64,000 nt of DNA from Strongylocentrotus purpuratus (Eukaryota > Echinodermata > Echinoidea > Camarodonta > Strongylocentrotidae). The stretch is from contig NW_022145606.1 in the NCBI RefSeq assembly GCF_000002235.5, positions 46,301,274 to 46,365,273 of the forward strand, given 5' to 3'. The notes under the pieces were generated by a model that had not been told where the DNA came from, did no database searches, and worked only from the letters and a program-made list of their open reading frames with translations. Position 1 is the first letter of the stretch; each line of letters starts with the position of its first letter. The translations under genes and the position numbers were made by a program. This document shows, piece by piece, positions 32,149-44,145 of the stretch.

Positions 32149-34108
32149 GGAATAGGCCAGTTTCGTAATGTATTCAGAGACCTTTAAATCGCATTACGTA
32201 ATCGGAGGGTCGGACAAGCAGAACTCGCGGTGCGTAGCAGACTACACTTTGCGTGCATACCATACATGACTGTGTTCGCTAGGTGTGATTGTATCGTTTG
32301 TTTTCGCTATTTTGAGAGAGAGAGAGAAGAAAAAGGAGGCAGTTTCAAACTTGAATACTAAATATCTTTGAGATGTGATTTTGTTCTTCATACATTTGAT
32401 CTTTAAAATCGCTGAGTCTTAGGCAAGAATAATAGAAAAGCATTGCTGGTACAGAACTAGCGATTCACATCTTGCAGCTAAACCTGTTCGGCCAAGTCCC
32501 CGGTACAGGCAGCGCACGATACCCCCTCAAAAAGAAGAAAAACGAGGTCGATGATACAAGCGACATTGGCTTGAAAGCCAGTGATGAAACAGAAAGCGAA
32601 GCACCAAAATATAAGTTAGCTAGCCGATATCGGTAATTTCCATTCAATTTTGCATTTACCTTAGCTTGAATCTGAGTACAAATTTGGACGTAGAAATGAA
32701 AGAAGTGATGAACTATTTTCCACTCGGCGTTCGCACACACAGTCACCTCTGCTTGCAGAAGCGTGCGCGCGTACCACGTGTTCGTGTTCGTGTAGGCGCG
32801 ATTCACATTTTCAAAATGAAATGCAATTTTACGGATTAAAAAATGTTTGTGAAACGCCTCGATACGGACTATTTCAAGGGGGACAAGAAACGGCTAACGA
32901 GAAGCAAGCACTGACCGCAGAATCAATATTATTAACAAAAGCAACGAGAAATAATGACAATAAAGGTAATAATTATTAAAATAATATTTATAAAATAATA
33001 TCGTCCGATGACAGAGAGCTAGAATAAGAATGATGAATAATGATAAACAAATAATTTTGAACGGAAAAAATGAAGAAAAACAATGAACAAGGAAAAAGAA
33101 TGATAGAGCAATGGAAAAAGGGAATAATAAAAGTAATAATAAAAAAAACCTTATGATGGCAAGGATCGAAGAAGAATCAGGATGATGTTTTATTTTATTG
33201 TTTAGAATAAGATTAGGAATTAAGTTTGATTTTCATAAAATAAAAGTTAATAGTATTAAACTGCAATTATGCCGGACCTTCAAGAAGAAATTATTGTTAT
33301 TTAAAAAAAAAACATTTAAATATAAAATTGTTATCACATTTATTAAATCTAGTCTAGACTTCTACTTTTTATTTGTTTATTATTTATATATTTTTTCTTT
33401 TTGTTCAAGTTGGTATGTTCTGTCTTTTTGCGTCGGTTTGACCTGTATAATCTAGTCACAAGTCGCTATCATGAGCTGCCGAGAGCTAACTAGAGGGGGG
33501 GTTGTACTCGAGCTTCTCCAGGCCACATAATCTATGGCCATCGGGAAATATCAATCGAAAGTCTTCAAAACTCTTAAAAGCCTTCAGTTTTCGACGATCA
33601 TAAATGCATGGTCCGCCATATTCTCTACTAGATAATTGAATACGTCATAGGTCCAAAGTCAGGAATATCGTCAAACTTAAGGGAGGTATGTAACTAGTTC
33701 ACTTAACGAAAATCCTGCCCGTTGTAATTTCCCCATACAGTCATGTCTACCGAGTGACACGGACCCCGTAGGTCAGGGGCTACGGGCAGGCTAGTCCGCT
33801 ACTGCGGACGCTAATTTAACGAGTCTTTTCTCGGGTGTATACCGTAGTCGAAACTCCTCTTTTTCTTAGAAAATATTGCAGCTGCCTGAAACTCAGCTTG
33901 ATGAATGGCAAGTCGGAAGATATTTCCGGCCAAAACAGAAATTCATATATATACACGTAGTTTTGATAGAAAGATATGAATGCAATTTAACGGCAAGAAC
34001 CGACAGTCTAATACACAATGCACAGATTCAAAATGGCGATTTGACAAAGCTTGTCGGGCTTGGTTACAGTAACCGCGCATTACGTAACCGCCGAAACTGG
34101 CCTATTCC
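32149..34108. mobile_element. DNA element with 17-bp perfect terminal inverted repeats
   Basis: The ends are GGAATAGGCCAGTTTCG at 32,149 and its exact complement ending at 34,108. A second shared motif GCATTACGTAA lies 25-40 bases inside each end. Sister copies at 13,640, 50,990 and 63,230 pass through without it. The length is about 1.96 kb. No transposase is recognised, so it is non-autonomous; superfamily and target duplication are unclear. The interior is AT-rich, apart from an exon-like stretch at 32,478-32,632. Confidence 0.65.
32478..32632 (+). other. Exon-like open stretch inside the TIR element
   Basis: A 155-base open stretch lies between an acceptor-like TTGCAG (ending 32,477) and a donor-like CG/GTAATT (32,633). 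It reads LNLFGQVPGTGSARYPLK, then a lysine run and an acidic tail (EVDDTSDIG, ASDETESEAPKYK). The composition looks like real protein more than the surrounding AT-rich DNA does. It may be a captured host exon or a transposase remnant; I do not recognise it. Confidence 0.25.
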
Positions 34109-34256
34109 TTGCTATCGGAATAGTGTAAAGATCTAAAATATGATCTATAGTTTCAAACTAAATCATCGGTATCTACATTTTGTATTTCACTATCATATTT
34201 ACTCTGTTTACCTTGCAACGGACATATTACAGGTATTTCTAAATGTTTTTTAAACG

Positions 34257-34296
<40 letters not shown>

Positions 34297-35854
34297 AATA
34301 TTTAAAAGCTCATCATCTAGTCACTTGTATTAGGTTTCAAATGTAAACCATGAACAAATGAAATGGCACTCTTGAATCTTTTACCTTTTCTCAAAAGATC
34401 TCTCTCTTCTCTCTGTCGAGTTCCCCAGCTTGTTCCTTTTGATTTCTCATTTTCTGTCTTTATAATTGAAAATATTTGTTTAAGTTTATTCTAGAGTTGA
34501 GGTGCGATATGTGAAACAATTCTTCTCAATTTCAAATCTTAGTTTTGTTCCTTGTCTATTTTTGCGAATGTATTGAATTCTTTCATATAATTTTGAACAA
34601 TGCAAATATGTAAATCTTAAAAGTATCAGTCTTTGGACTGAGTCAAAATAAATTGTAATAAACCTAGCCGAATGAATAAGTGAAATATAAATGCATAATA
34701 AGCAAAGATAGATAGAAAGAGTTACGGGAATTAGGGATTTTACAGCATAAGACCCCTTAAAAGTAATAAATATTATACGTACAGATCCAGTAAACAACTA
34801 TGGGTATATACAAATAAATGAGGTTCTAAAATTATAAAAGTATCCTTAACAAAACAAACAAAGAAACACAAATACCATGATAACCAATATATGAAATAAG
34901 TAAACGACCTTGGAAAAATTGCATATCTATAATTCTCCTTGCATATTTCAAAACAAACGCTTTTGGATACATTGTAATATTTTAATTTGCTTACGTTGCC
35001 ACTATAGCATGAACACTAAGATACTTTTTTTTAGTATTACAAATATCATTGGAAGGGGGTATCTGCTCATCCCCCGTAATAGCGGGAATGCATGACTGTG
35101 TATCATATTTGAAATGTATTTTTCAGTCGATCAGAAGGTGTGCTACCCCCTCCCCTCGTCTTTGATTTTGATTATCTACCTACATCATTATATCTATAAA
35201 ATAAACGTCATTTGCAATAATGAGCGCAACGCCTTGATACTTCATAAGCGTAAACTTAACGTGGTCTACTGTCGAGAGAATAGTGAAATTGGTCAACATT
35301 ATGATAGCACTATAATAGAGCGGAGTCTGGACCAACTATTGAATTTAAATCACATTATGATAGCATTATAATAAAGCGGAGTCTAGACCGAAAATTTGAT
35401 TTAAATCACATTAAATGCTAGCATCATAATAGAGCGGAGTCTAGACCGACTATTTGACTTAAATCACATTATGATAGCATTTTAATAGAGCGGAGTCTAG
35501 ACCGACTATTTGATTTAAATCACGATCGGCACAGGCTTGCAAGGCAGGGGCGCTGAAAGGACTGCATCCGGGAGTTTTAAACTTCCGACATTCGATGAAC
35601 AGGTTCCCCATATATCCTAATCGTTGGGCAACGAGGTACCCAAATATCCTCCTATTCAGACAAGTAGCGAGGTGCCTGAATACATATTTTTATCTGGTGT
35701 ATGTTGGTGACGATCATGAGCTGTGACAACGGAGACCAGGCAAGAGTAGATGATATTTATATGGTGCATTTATTCCACTTGACCGAATAACAATCTAAAG
35801 TTGTTAGGTTTTGTAAATTTGGTGAACTCCACGTTTCATCTGCAGAAATGAAAT
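34109..35854. repeat. Spacer block end and 3' flank of TRIM copy D
   Basis: 34,109-34,250 resumes the spacer block. 34,261-34,294 is an AT microsatellite. 34,295-35,854 matches 1-1,417 and carries the tandem expansion at 35,295-35,523. AATAAA on the minus strand at 35,769-35,774 is a possible polyadenylation signal for copy D. No gene is seen. Confidence 0.75.
35295..35523. repeat. About 57-bp tandem repeat, four copies
   Basis: The unit containing AGCGGAGTCTAGACCGACTA is repeated four times, with CGGAGTCT at 35,321, 35,377, 35,435 and 35,491 (steps of 56, 58 and 56). The other array units carry it once (near 1,032, 8,668, 15,617 and 56,740), so the expansion is private to the copy D unit. 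Confidence 0.85.
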
Positions 35855-37618
35855 TTACTCCGATGTCTCATGGAAGATGTAAAGCCTATCTCTAGTGCAG
35901 AAAGCAATCTCTCCCGTCTTGAATGCTTGCAAAAAGCAATTAAATGCTACGATTATCTTGAAGTCAGTGACAATGTTTTTGATGTATTTAAGCTCTTGTG
36001 TGTACTTGACAATGCTCAGTAGACCTTGATTGAACTTAACCCATGCAATGATAACTGATTCATCCTGGCACACAGCAGGGTAAGGGCTATCACCGTATTT
36101 ACTGATGCTATGAATGATAGCACCAGACACATCGTTGATTACTCGTACCTGATGCTGACGGCTGGAAGTACAGAAACTCTTAACGACAATCGCTTGGTTG
36201 GATGTCATCGCAAACATCTGGTGTGGTACAAATCCCTTACACGTTATCTCTCGTATTGCCTTCCCCCCTTCTGGCTTAAATACCTGTATTTTCTTGCATG
36301 CCTGGTAACCTATGAAGATCAGCCCATCCTTGCCTACAGTGAGACTTCCATTTACACCTTGCGCATAACCCCATGTCTCAAACTTGACATCAAGCTTGTA
36401 AAAGCAAAGCTTTGTGTACAAGGAAATGCTATTATGGCGGTCGCGTATGACATATCCACCATCAGGCATGACGTTTAAGGCAATAACGTTAACATATTTC
36501 AGAACGGTTTCTTGTATGATGCCCTCAGAAGAATATATGACTATTCCTCCCTGGACAAAACCAAAAGCAATCTCATTCTTTGGTGATACTACCATCCCTT
36601 TCAAGGTTTTTCCAGCAGGCAGTCGAGCTTCCGTGCGCAGAACCCATTTAGACTTCGTATGCGCAGGGACCTCCATTGTATGTGTTAGCTGGCCCAACTG
36701 GAGTCCATCCGATCCCTGCCTCTTGAAGCCAATTTGTTCACCTTCCCTAGCAGTTCTTCTGGGCAGCTGTTCGTCTGGCCTGATTTGGTTAAGAAGATTT
36801 TCCAGCTGTTGACACATCGCTTTATGTGCGGTTAGAGCCTCTGTCTGGAGCTGAAAATTAAGACCATCCTTAACCAAGTCCAAAGCCTTCTTAATCTCGT
36901 CTATCTGCTTACAATTCGACTTCTCAACGTCTCCCAATGAAGTCCTTATTTTTCCTAGCTTGTGCTCAACTTCTTTTTTCAACACCTTCTTTCTTTCCTT
37001 CAATTTCTCAACTGATTCCTCAAAAGTCGCATCTATTTCACCATTGAGTTGTTCCTGGACGTTGAGCAGTCTTTTACGCTGGTCTTCAACGAAAGTAAAG
37101 TACTTGTCAACGTTGCGTATCTTTGCATCCGCTTTAGATGCAAGTTTCTCGACGTGTTTCTTTTGTTCAGTTTTATGTTCGCCTGCTTCCATGATAGTGT
37201 GAGCATCCTTTGCATGCTCTAATAAGCCACACATGCTGCAAATAAACTTGTTACAGTTGAGACAAAAACATTCTTCATCGTAGTTCGGATGTTTTCGACA
37301 TTTGTTCCATTTTCTTGGCAATGATTCGTTTTCTTGATAACTGTTTGTAAAGACCTGGCCCTGGGCCTCCACATCGTAAACAAGTGATCTGACTGTTATG
37401 TTTGATGGCAGTCTACCCACGTCTCCACCAGGAAGCGAAGTCTCCTCCCTGCACGTAGGACACAACAGCTTTCCACGAGACTCCAGGAGAGTCTCAAGAC
37501 AACCCTTGCAGAAGGTATGTGAGCAGGTCAGGTTCTTGGGATCCTTGAAGAAGCTCAGGCAGACAGGACACTCGAGGTTCTTATGGAAAGCCTCATGCTT
37601 CAAGGAAGTAGCCATCAT
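35855..37618 (-). CDS. TRIM-type RING/B-box/coiled-coil/propeller protein, copy D (intact)
   Basis: A full-length paralogue of copy A: 587 residues from the first of two ATGs (MMATSLKHEAF) at 37,618, or 586 from the second at 37,615. The frame extends further upstream (MSWPIYLPFF...), but that part reads through the intron 5' of the acceptor, so I leave it out. RING: ECPVC, then TCSHTFCKGC and CPTC. B-box: CRKH, CLNCNKFICSMC, H and H. A coiled coil of about 150 residues follows, then the propeller, ending FHETSE where the other copies end FHETWE. The linker LTHTMEVPAHTKSKW groups it with A and E. Predicted role: ubiquitin ligase with a propeller substrate-binding end. Confidence 0.9.
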   Translation of the reverse strand: MMATSLKHEAFHKNLECPVCLSFFKDPKNLTCSHTFCKGCLETLLESRGKLLCPTCREETSLPGGDVGRLPSNITVRSLVYDVEAQGQVFTNSYQENESLPRKWNKCRKHPNYDEECFCLNCNKFICSMCGLLEHAKDAHTIMEAGEHKTEQKKHVEKLASKADAKIRNVDKYFTFVEDQRKRLLNVQEQLNGEIDATFEESVEKLKERKKVLKKEVEHKLGKIRTSLGDVEKSNCKQIDEIKKALDLVKDGLNFQLQTEALTAHKAMCQQLENLLNQIRPDEQLPRRTAREGEQIGFKRQGSDGLQLGQLTHTMEVPAHTKSKWVLRTEARLPAGKTLKGMVVSPKNEIAFGFVQGGIVIYSSEGIIQETVLKYVNVIALNVMPDGGYVIRDRHNSISLYTKLCFYKLDVKFETWGYAQGVNGSLTVGKDGLIFIGYQACKKIQVFKPEGGKAIREITCKGFVPHQMFAMTSNQAIVVKSFCTSSRQHQVRVINDVSGAIIHSISKYGDSPYPAVCQDESVIIAWVKFNQGLLSIVKYTQELKYIKNIVTDFKIIVAFNCFLQAFKTGEIAFCTRDRLYIFHETSE

Positions 37619-38455
37619 TGATAACTCAAGCACAGGACCTGAGTATCGAAGAAGGAAAAAAAAGGGTAAATAAATTGGCCAACTCAATCAAAAGTGTGAA
37701 ATATTTTGTAAATATTTAGCTGGCTAATATTGCACTGTAAACTGTCAAACATAACGTATTCCATGATTAATAGTGCCTACCCGGACAACATTAAAAAAAA
37801 TACTTCATGCTTCTTCTTTAGCACATACGTTACGAAGTAGTGATCTAACGTCGACTATATTAATATGTTTTTAGTATTGAAGAGGCGTATGGTAATGTTT
37901 CATTCAGCAATGCAGTTGCATGAGTGTTTGTGTTTATCGAGTGGGAATGTCAGATAGTAGGCCTACATGTAGTAAACGTTGAGACATTTTCTAGCCAGAT
38001 AATGTGCTTTCAAAATTGAATGCAGTACGTTTCGAAAGGCAGAAATTATTGTATTTGTTGGGTTTAACATAACGCAGTGTTACTTTATATGATAACATCA
38101 TGTTTGTGATTGAGAAACCTGAGAGAAATATAGTTTAAGTCGACCCTAAAATTCAAATGGGTTTTTTCCTGCCAAATTCACAATGCATTTTTATAAACGT
38201 GTAGACTTGTCCGAGTATGTACCTGCTGGAAACTTTCTAGCTGATATGCCAGCACACCTTTTATAAATCCTGCACCAAATATCCTGCAAACAATATTATC
38301 ATGTATGCAAGCAGTCTCTTGATGCTATAAATTTATACAGTAAAACAATGTTTCTGATAATGATGTTGATCATAAATGTGTCAATTAAAGAGTTTGATCT
38401 CTCACAACAAATACAACTCATCGAGGGGCAACTAAAAAAGGTTTTTGATATTTTT
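37619..38455. repeat. 5' flank of TRIM copy D
   Basis: Collinear with 11,843-12,660 of the copy B unit. The splice-acceptor region here reads TACTCAG/GTCCTGTGC on the minus strand, a shorter pyrimidine tract (TCTTCGA before it), so this acceptor looks weaker than in A, B and C. No gene is seen. Confidence 0.7.
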
Positions 38456-39090
38456 ATCTCTGACATTTTTTCCTCTTACATTGTTACCTCTAACATTATT
38501 ACCTCTGACAATTTTACCTCTGACATTATTACCACTGACAATTTTAGCTCTGATGTTTATACCTCTGACTTTATGACCTCTGACATTATGACCTCTGACA
38601 TTATTACCTCTGACATTATTACCTCTGACATTTTTACCTCTGACATTTTTACCTCTGACATGTTTACCTCTGACATGTTTACCTCTGAAATTTTTACCTC
38701 TGACATTTTTACCTCTGACATTTTTACCTCTGACATTTTTACCTCTGACATTTTTACCTCTGACATTTTTCCCTCTGAAATTTTTACCTCTGACATTTCT
38801 ACCTCTGCCATTTTTACCTCTGACATTTTTACTTCTGACATTTTTACCTCTGACATTTTTACCTCTGACATTTCTACCTCTGCCATTTTTACCTCTGACA
38901 TTTTTACCTCTGACATTTTTACCTCTGACATTTCTACCTCTGCCATTTCTACCTCTGCCATTTTTACCTCTGACATTTTTACCTCTGACATTTTTACCTC
39001 TGACATTTCTACCTCTGCCATTTTTACCTCTGACATTTTTACCTCTGACATTATTACCTCTGACATTTTTTACCTCTGACTTTTTTTACC
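38456..39090. repeat. 15-bp minisatellite, long allele
   Basis: About 42 units of a 15-bp repeat with consensus ACCTCTGACATTTTT. Variants (GACATTATT, GACATGTTT, GCCATTTTT, GACATTTCT) are themselves arranged in a higher-order pattern: the GACATTTCT-GCCATTTTT pair recurs about every 60-75 bases between 38,790 and 39,030. Because 15 is a multiple of three and the unit has no stop in these frames, it is open on both strands (TSDIF repeats on plus, MSEVK repeats on minus). I regard the frames as by-products. Confidence 0.95.
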
Positions 39091-40056
39091 CGGCAATGAA
39101 AGGCATTAGCTGCGTACGTGGGTCTGCCTTTCACCGTCTGGTGACGTAAAATTGAGCAGGTACCTGATGCAAGTCAATTGGATCATGTCATCCAAAAAAG
39201 AAACCAGTGGAGAAAAAAACAGAACTAACCCACCAAACAAAAGAATATATATATATATCGCTCAGTTGGTCCTGATGGGCATTATGACGCAAATAATATC
39301 ACGTGAAAACGTGGCCTGGGCCTTCCACTCAACAAGTGGAGACCTTAGTCTGTTCCTAGACAAATAGAAATTACCTGAAATGACGATGGGGAGGGGGAGA
39401 AGATTTCAATACATATCAACTGCCATTCATCTGAGTACTATAGTGAATCTAGACGATTCAAAACCTTCTGTTACAAATAGAAACATGTCATTAGATGGGG
39501 GGGGGGGGGGGGTAAGAGTATGAAACAGGCTCTGGATTTCTACTCACTATTTTAATATGTTTACATTTTGATATTCGAGTTTAGTATTTACATAATAGCT
39601 TATTTATTATATCTAAATTTAAGGAAATGTATACTATTTAAAGATTAAGAACTTAAACTCAACGATAATTGCCCTACAATGTTTGAGAAAACCGTCGTTC
39701 ACGAAATTCGAACGATGCAAAAAAAAGTATCGATGCATTAATGTAGGTCTATAGCCTTACTTTGTCTCAGCTTTGTAATTTTTGTCCCCAGCCATATTGG
39801 TTGTGAGTGTGGGTAAATGGACCGCGTGTTGTGGTGCGTGTGTGTGTTCATTTGCAAGACCTTTGTATGGGATGGTGTTTTGTTTGGGCTTCGGTAGTAA
39901 GAGAAAGGGTTATAGTTTGCTTCATTGCAATGACGACCTTCGTCATAGTTCTTCTTATCGAAAATCCCATTCGTTTTGCACGTAGTGCTTGTCATCACTA
40001 ATTATACCCTTTTCTCATGTCCGTTTCCTTTCAAATTTCATAGGCATAGTCTCTTA
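39091..40056. repeat. Duplicated spacer (partner at 46,985-47,790)
   Basis: 39,100-39,790 matches 46,985-47,715: both contain TACGTGGGTCTG, TTTCACCGTCTGGTGACGT, then GGCATTATGACGCAAATAAT and CTCAACAAGTGGA. 39,925-40,050 matches 43,320-43,445. A long G run is at 39,498-39,511. No gene is seen. Confidence 0.7.
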
Positions 40057-41046
40057 TGCTAGGAGTCCACTGAGCCAGCGCCAGTTGGTGCCAGCTCGCG
40101 CCAAAGATTATGTGATTGGCGCGTAGTGGCTCGCTGTGGCGCCGAATTAATGTCCGCTCGGCATGTGTCGCCAAGTGGAATAAACTGGGTGCCATATGGC
40201 GTGCGCCAAATGCCACCTGGCTTGCTCCAAAATGTTGCGCCAGTTTGCGCCAGTTCGCGCCATTACACGGCCATTCGATTCCAAAATTCACCCTGTTGGC
40301 GCCATTCGCGCCAATAGACGGCTACTTTGCGCCACTTGGTGATTAGTTTGTGCCAAAGGTCGCCAAATTGGTTTGAACTTGCCGCCGCTTGGCGCTACTT
40401 GCCCAATATATAAATACCGGCCATCGGCTACCTGGTTCAGACCCTCCTCAGCTGTTGTATGAACAACATCTCTACTAAATATTTACAATTTTGATATGTC
40501 TGAGGCTTTTGATAATGTTGGAGTGATGATGCTGCTCCATCAGAAGATGATGAGAGATGGCGGGCAACCAGGTGGCATTTGGCGCGAAGTAGTCACCACT
40601 CGGGTGCCGTTTTGCTCGCGCCACTGCACATTTGGCGCGCTTTGGCGGGCTATCCGCCTCTGTTGGATTTATTTGGCGCGTAGTGGCGCAAACAAGGTGG
40701 CGAAATCTCATTGGCGCAACTTGGCGCGCGCCATTACATTCCAGTGGATTCCAATAGGCGGATTGTTTGCGCCAAAGGGCGATATGTTCGCGCCATTTGG
40801 TGCCACTTGGCGGACACTTGGCGCTGATTGCTCGATGCAAGTGGCGCGACGAAAATTTCAAACATTTTGACATTTTCTTGCCACCACATTCAAATTTGGT
40901 GCCGTTACGGGCCACCACGAGCCAGTTGGGAGGCAGTTTGAGCCACTACACGCCACTAGGCACCTTATTGGCGACACTAGGCGCCACAGTAAATTGCATT
41001 GGCGCAAACTGGCACCAACTGGCGCTGGCCCAGTGGACTCCTAGCA
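40057..41046 (+). mobile_element. Internally deleted PIF/Harbinger derivative
   Basis: 990 bp, with the same ends (TGCTAGGAGTCCACTG) as the full element at 53,427-56,677, in inverse orientation. It keeps both long subterminal arms full of TTGGCGC motifs and the transposase start at 40,496 (MSEAFDNVGVMMLLHQKMMR). It then jumps straight to the opposite arm (GGGCAACCAGGTGGCATT), losing about 2.26 kb. The flanks are TTA on the left and TAA on the right. It cannot transpose alone but could be moved by the related transposase. Confidence 0.85.
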
Positions 41047-43739
41047 TAACATCTCACCAAGGTCACTACATTTTTCGATTTTCGAAATCACTCATGCATA
41101 AACGTCCAGGCGCCATTTTGTCCGTTTCTGGTCTATTTTAAGGCCTTTCCTTTTTCCTTCCTATCTCCACTACCTTAGATCCTACAAACTTCTAACAAAT
41201 TCCTCTAAATAGTCTAAGAGATGTTCTTTTATCTGCGACGTATCACTTGACCTTCAAAATGCCATCTTTGTACTCAAAATTCAAATCAGAAACCGACTCC
41301 GTCAAAAATATCTCAAATTCTTGAAAAATGGACCCCTAAATAATCTATAACAGTTACTGACATAACTTTCTCATATAAATTATGTTTTGTATTTAAATCT
41401 CACAGTATCCTTATCTCATAATTGCACATAGTTATGCCAAATTTCACGCTCCAATGGCTTTGCAAAACATAAAAAGCGCCCTCTAAAGTTCTGGGAATTG
41501 GCTTTCTTTCTGTGGCCTTATCTCCATTATGGCTTGGCAAACCCGTACTCTTTTTTGGATTTAGATACTTGAATATATGCCCTTTCCAACCATATACAAA
41601 ATTATATACCCTATCACTGACCAAATTGTAGAAAATTGCCCTCCAAATTCGCCATTTTCAAGAAGATTCCAAAATAACTTCAACTTGCTCTAAAATTACG
41701 ATCCTTTGACCTACGTCAATGAAACTTGGCACACACATGTATTTATATACGTGACAACTGTCCGCAAAAGTTTGGTAAAATTCGATTGTGTCAGCGCAAA
41801 GTTATCTCCAAAAATGATGTATTTACTATGCATTGCGTGATAGCGCGTTTAATGCGTGCAATACATTGCGCGCAGATGACAATGGTGTCAATCTGACCGC
41901 AATGGAATGCCCTTTCGAATGATCCCAAGTATTGTATATGTTCACACACAAAATTGTGAGTAAATCGCATTTAAACAAGCGTCACTACACGAATTCCGCC
42001 GAGTTTCCGCCCGATTATAACACGTTTCGGCTATGACGTCATTTTCAGACTGCTTTTCGCCCCTTAAACGTCCTTTTTTCTCCTTCAAAATTTGCAGTGA
42101 CATTCCGAGTTGCAATACGCAGGGCACCTCATGGCCGGATTTTTGAAATTGGTCAAGGGGACCATTTAAGACGCCATTTTTTCCTATAAATCTATTTTAC
42201 ATCACGTGTTTCAATAGGATTATCATAGAAAAAAAAGACATATCAATTCCTTTCATAGCAAAAGCGCTCCTCACAATTTCTGTAAATTTGGCAGTTTAAC
42301 GCTACGCGTACCGCCTTGACCGGACTGTGCGGTATCTGTGCAGTTCTGTGTGTAGAGATGTCGGGCTGTATTCATTATTTCTTGGGGGTGCATAAATTGC
42401 TCTAATTATACGTACGCGTGTAATGCGCAAGTTTATTGTGACGGCACTAAACCCATCCCACTCATTGTTCCCCTATTTTCATAATGGTACTGACCCAATG
42501 AAATGTAGTGCAGTGCGCTGGTACGCGCTGCGCTGCGTGTGTACATGTACTGTACTTATGCATGTTCAGTTATATGTGTATGCATAACATTACGTACATG
42601 CATACAGGGCTAGCTGGCACAAAACCCTGGGTCGGGCTTCTAAAATGGGACATGAAGCATGATTTGACATGAAAATTGACGGAGCTAAAAATGAATCAAT
42701 CAAAATGAAATTTATATGTATGAAAAGCTTACGTATCATATGTCATTGTCTGTGATTGAGGATTTACACATTTGACGCAAAACGCGTTGCTGCAAAGTTA
42801 AAGATTGGTTTATTGAATGTCAATCGAGCACAGTGCGACCGATCCATTGACATTGTGTATGAGAGAGTAATTTTTTTAAAATGGATTGTAAAGTTCAACG
42901 TCAAAGTGACGGAGGTTTTTTTTCAAGTAAGGGCATGGTTTTACATGGAATGTAAAGGAAATGTTTCCTTCTTCTCATATCTCGATTGAGGATATTATTC
43001 TCAATTTCGATTTTTAATGGTAAAGAAAAGTGTAAAAAGATGTCGAGAATTTTACCATATGTCATGTAATATAAAATGCGCGCGGGTCGGTTGATCTCCC
43101 AAAAGGAGCGCGAAGGAATTGATATGGAGTGGTTTACAATAACAGCCATACAAATTCTCTTTCCAATGATACCAAATACGTCCCATAAAGAGACATAATG
43201 AGAGAGAAAATATAATAATTTAAGTCCGGTCATAATACAGAACCTGTACGTTTTCCGCCCATGCATTACACGCATTGTCTATGGGGCATATCTGGTCCAC
43301 GCTCTTGGCCCCGAGAACGATCTTTATTGCAATGACGAACATGCACCAAATCCCATTGGTTTTTGCACGCAGTGCTAATTGCGAGCCCTTTCTAGGTACC
43401 TTCCCCTATCACAACTTCTTTCAAACTTCGTAGGCATAGTCACTACCATCCCATCAATGTCACTGTTGAGGCCTTTCTTTCGCCCTACCTATCTCCAATA
43501 TCACAGAAGCTACAGACTTCGTACACATTGCTCTGGATAGTCCGAGAGAAGCTCTTTCGTTTTACACGTAGAAACATGGCGTCATTGCACGCACATCGTT
43601 GTGACACTAATGCATTTCTAGTATTATAACTGCTTCCATTCAGCAAAAAAAAAAATCTTAATTTGAGAATTGTACATGTATAAAGTGAATCGAATTATTA
43701 TGTTATCATGATGAAAAAGAATTATATTTTGAAGGATGA
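41047..43739. other. Spacer without recognised gene
   Basis: 41,120-41,240 matches 43,470-43,560, part of the same diverged duplication as 39,925-40,050. The rest (41,250-43,300) has no match inside the window and no convincing coding frame. It includes runs with repeated short phrases such as AATTGCCCTCCAAATTCGCC and a CG-containing stretch near 42,300-42,550. Confidence 0.4.
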
Positions 43740-44145
43740 TTTAAGACAAAGAGAGAGAGAGAGAGAAAGAAAGAAAAAACTGTGACTTTGTCTGGAAACC
43801 ACACAATTCTATGTCCAATCCCCACTAGTCATACCATGATACGGACTGGCACACTCTTTATATCACGTCACAGTATCGTAAGTGAATAATATAATGCATA
43901 CGCCTGGGCTTCTAACAAGGGTAACAGAAAAAAAATGAAAGGAACACTCTGAAAGGAAACGTACCTTGATTGAAATCATTTGTAATGATGTTCACGCTGG
44001 TAGGTTTTACACTAAAGAATTATTGTTATGATCACTGATTGGAGCGTGGGGTGCCTAGAAGCTCAAAAACATGTTTGTCGAATAGATTCTTTCGAGTAAA
44101 ATTACAATGAAAAACTATTTATACAAATTTGGGAACTACTGCATT
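43740..44145 (+). repeat. Left arm of a long inverted repeat
   Basis: About 350-400 bases complementary to 48,765-49,170. Best-conserved text: AGATTGAAATCATTTG-like, GTAATGATGTTCACGC, GGTAGGTTTTACACTAA and AGCTCAAAAACATGTTTGTC. The spacer between the arms is about 4.6 kb. No gene is seen in the arm. Confidence 0.8.

Noticed and set aside
36110-36478. Plus-strand 122-codon frame antisense to TRIM copy D (and its equivalents at 1,673 and 16,865)
   Set aside because: It is a shadow of the conserved coding strand; its recurrence follows from paralogy.
38348-39079. 243-codon plus frame and 169-codon minus frame as repeat proteins
   Set aside because: Both arise from a 15-bp unit without stops; the homologous short array at 12,666 does not keep either frame.
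38456-39090. CRISPR-like array
   Set aside because: Units are contiguous with no spacers, and the genome is eukaryotic.
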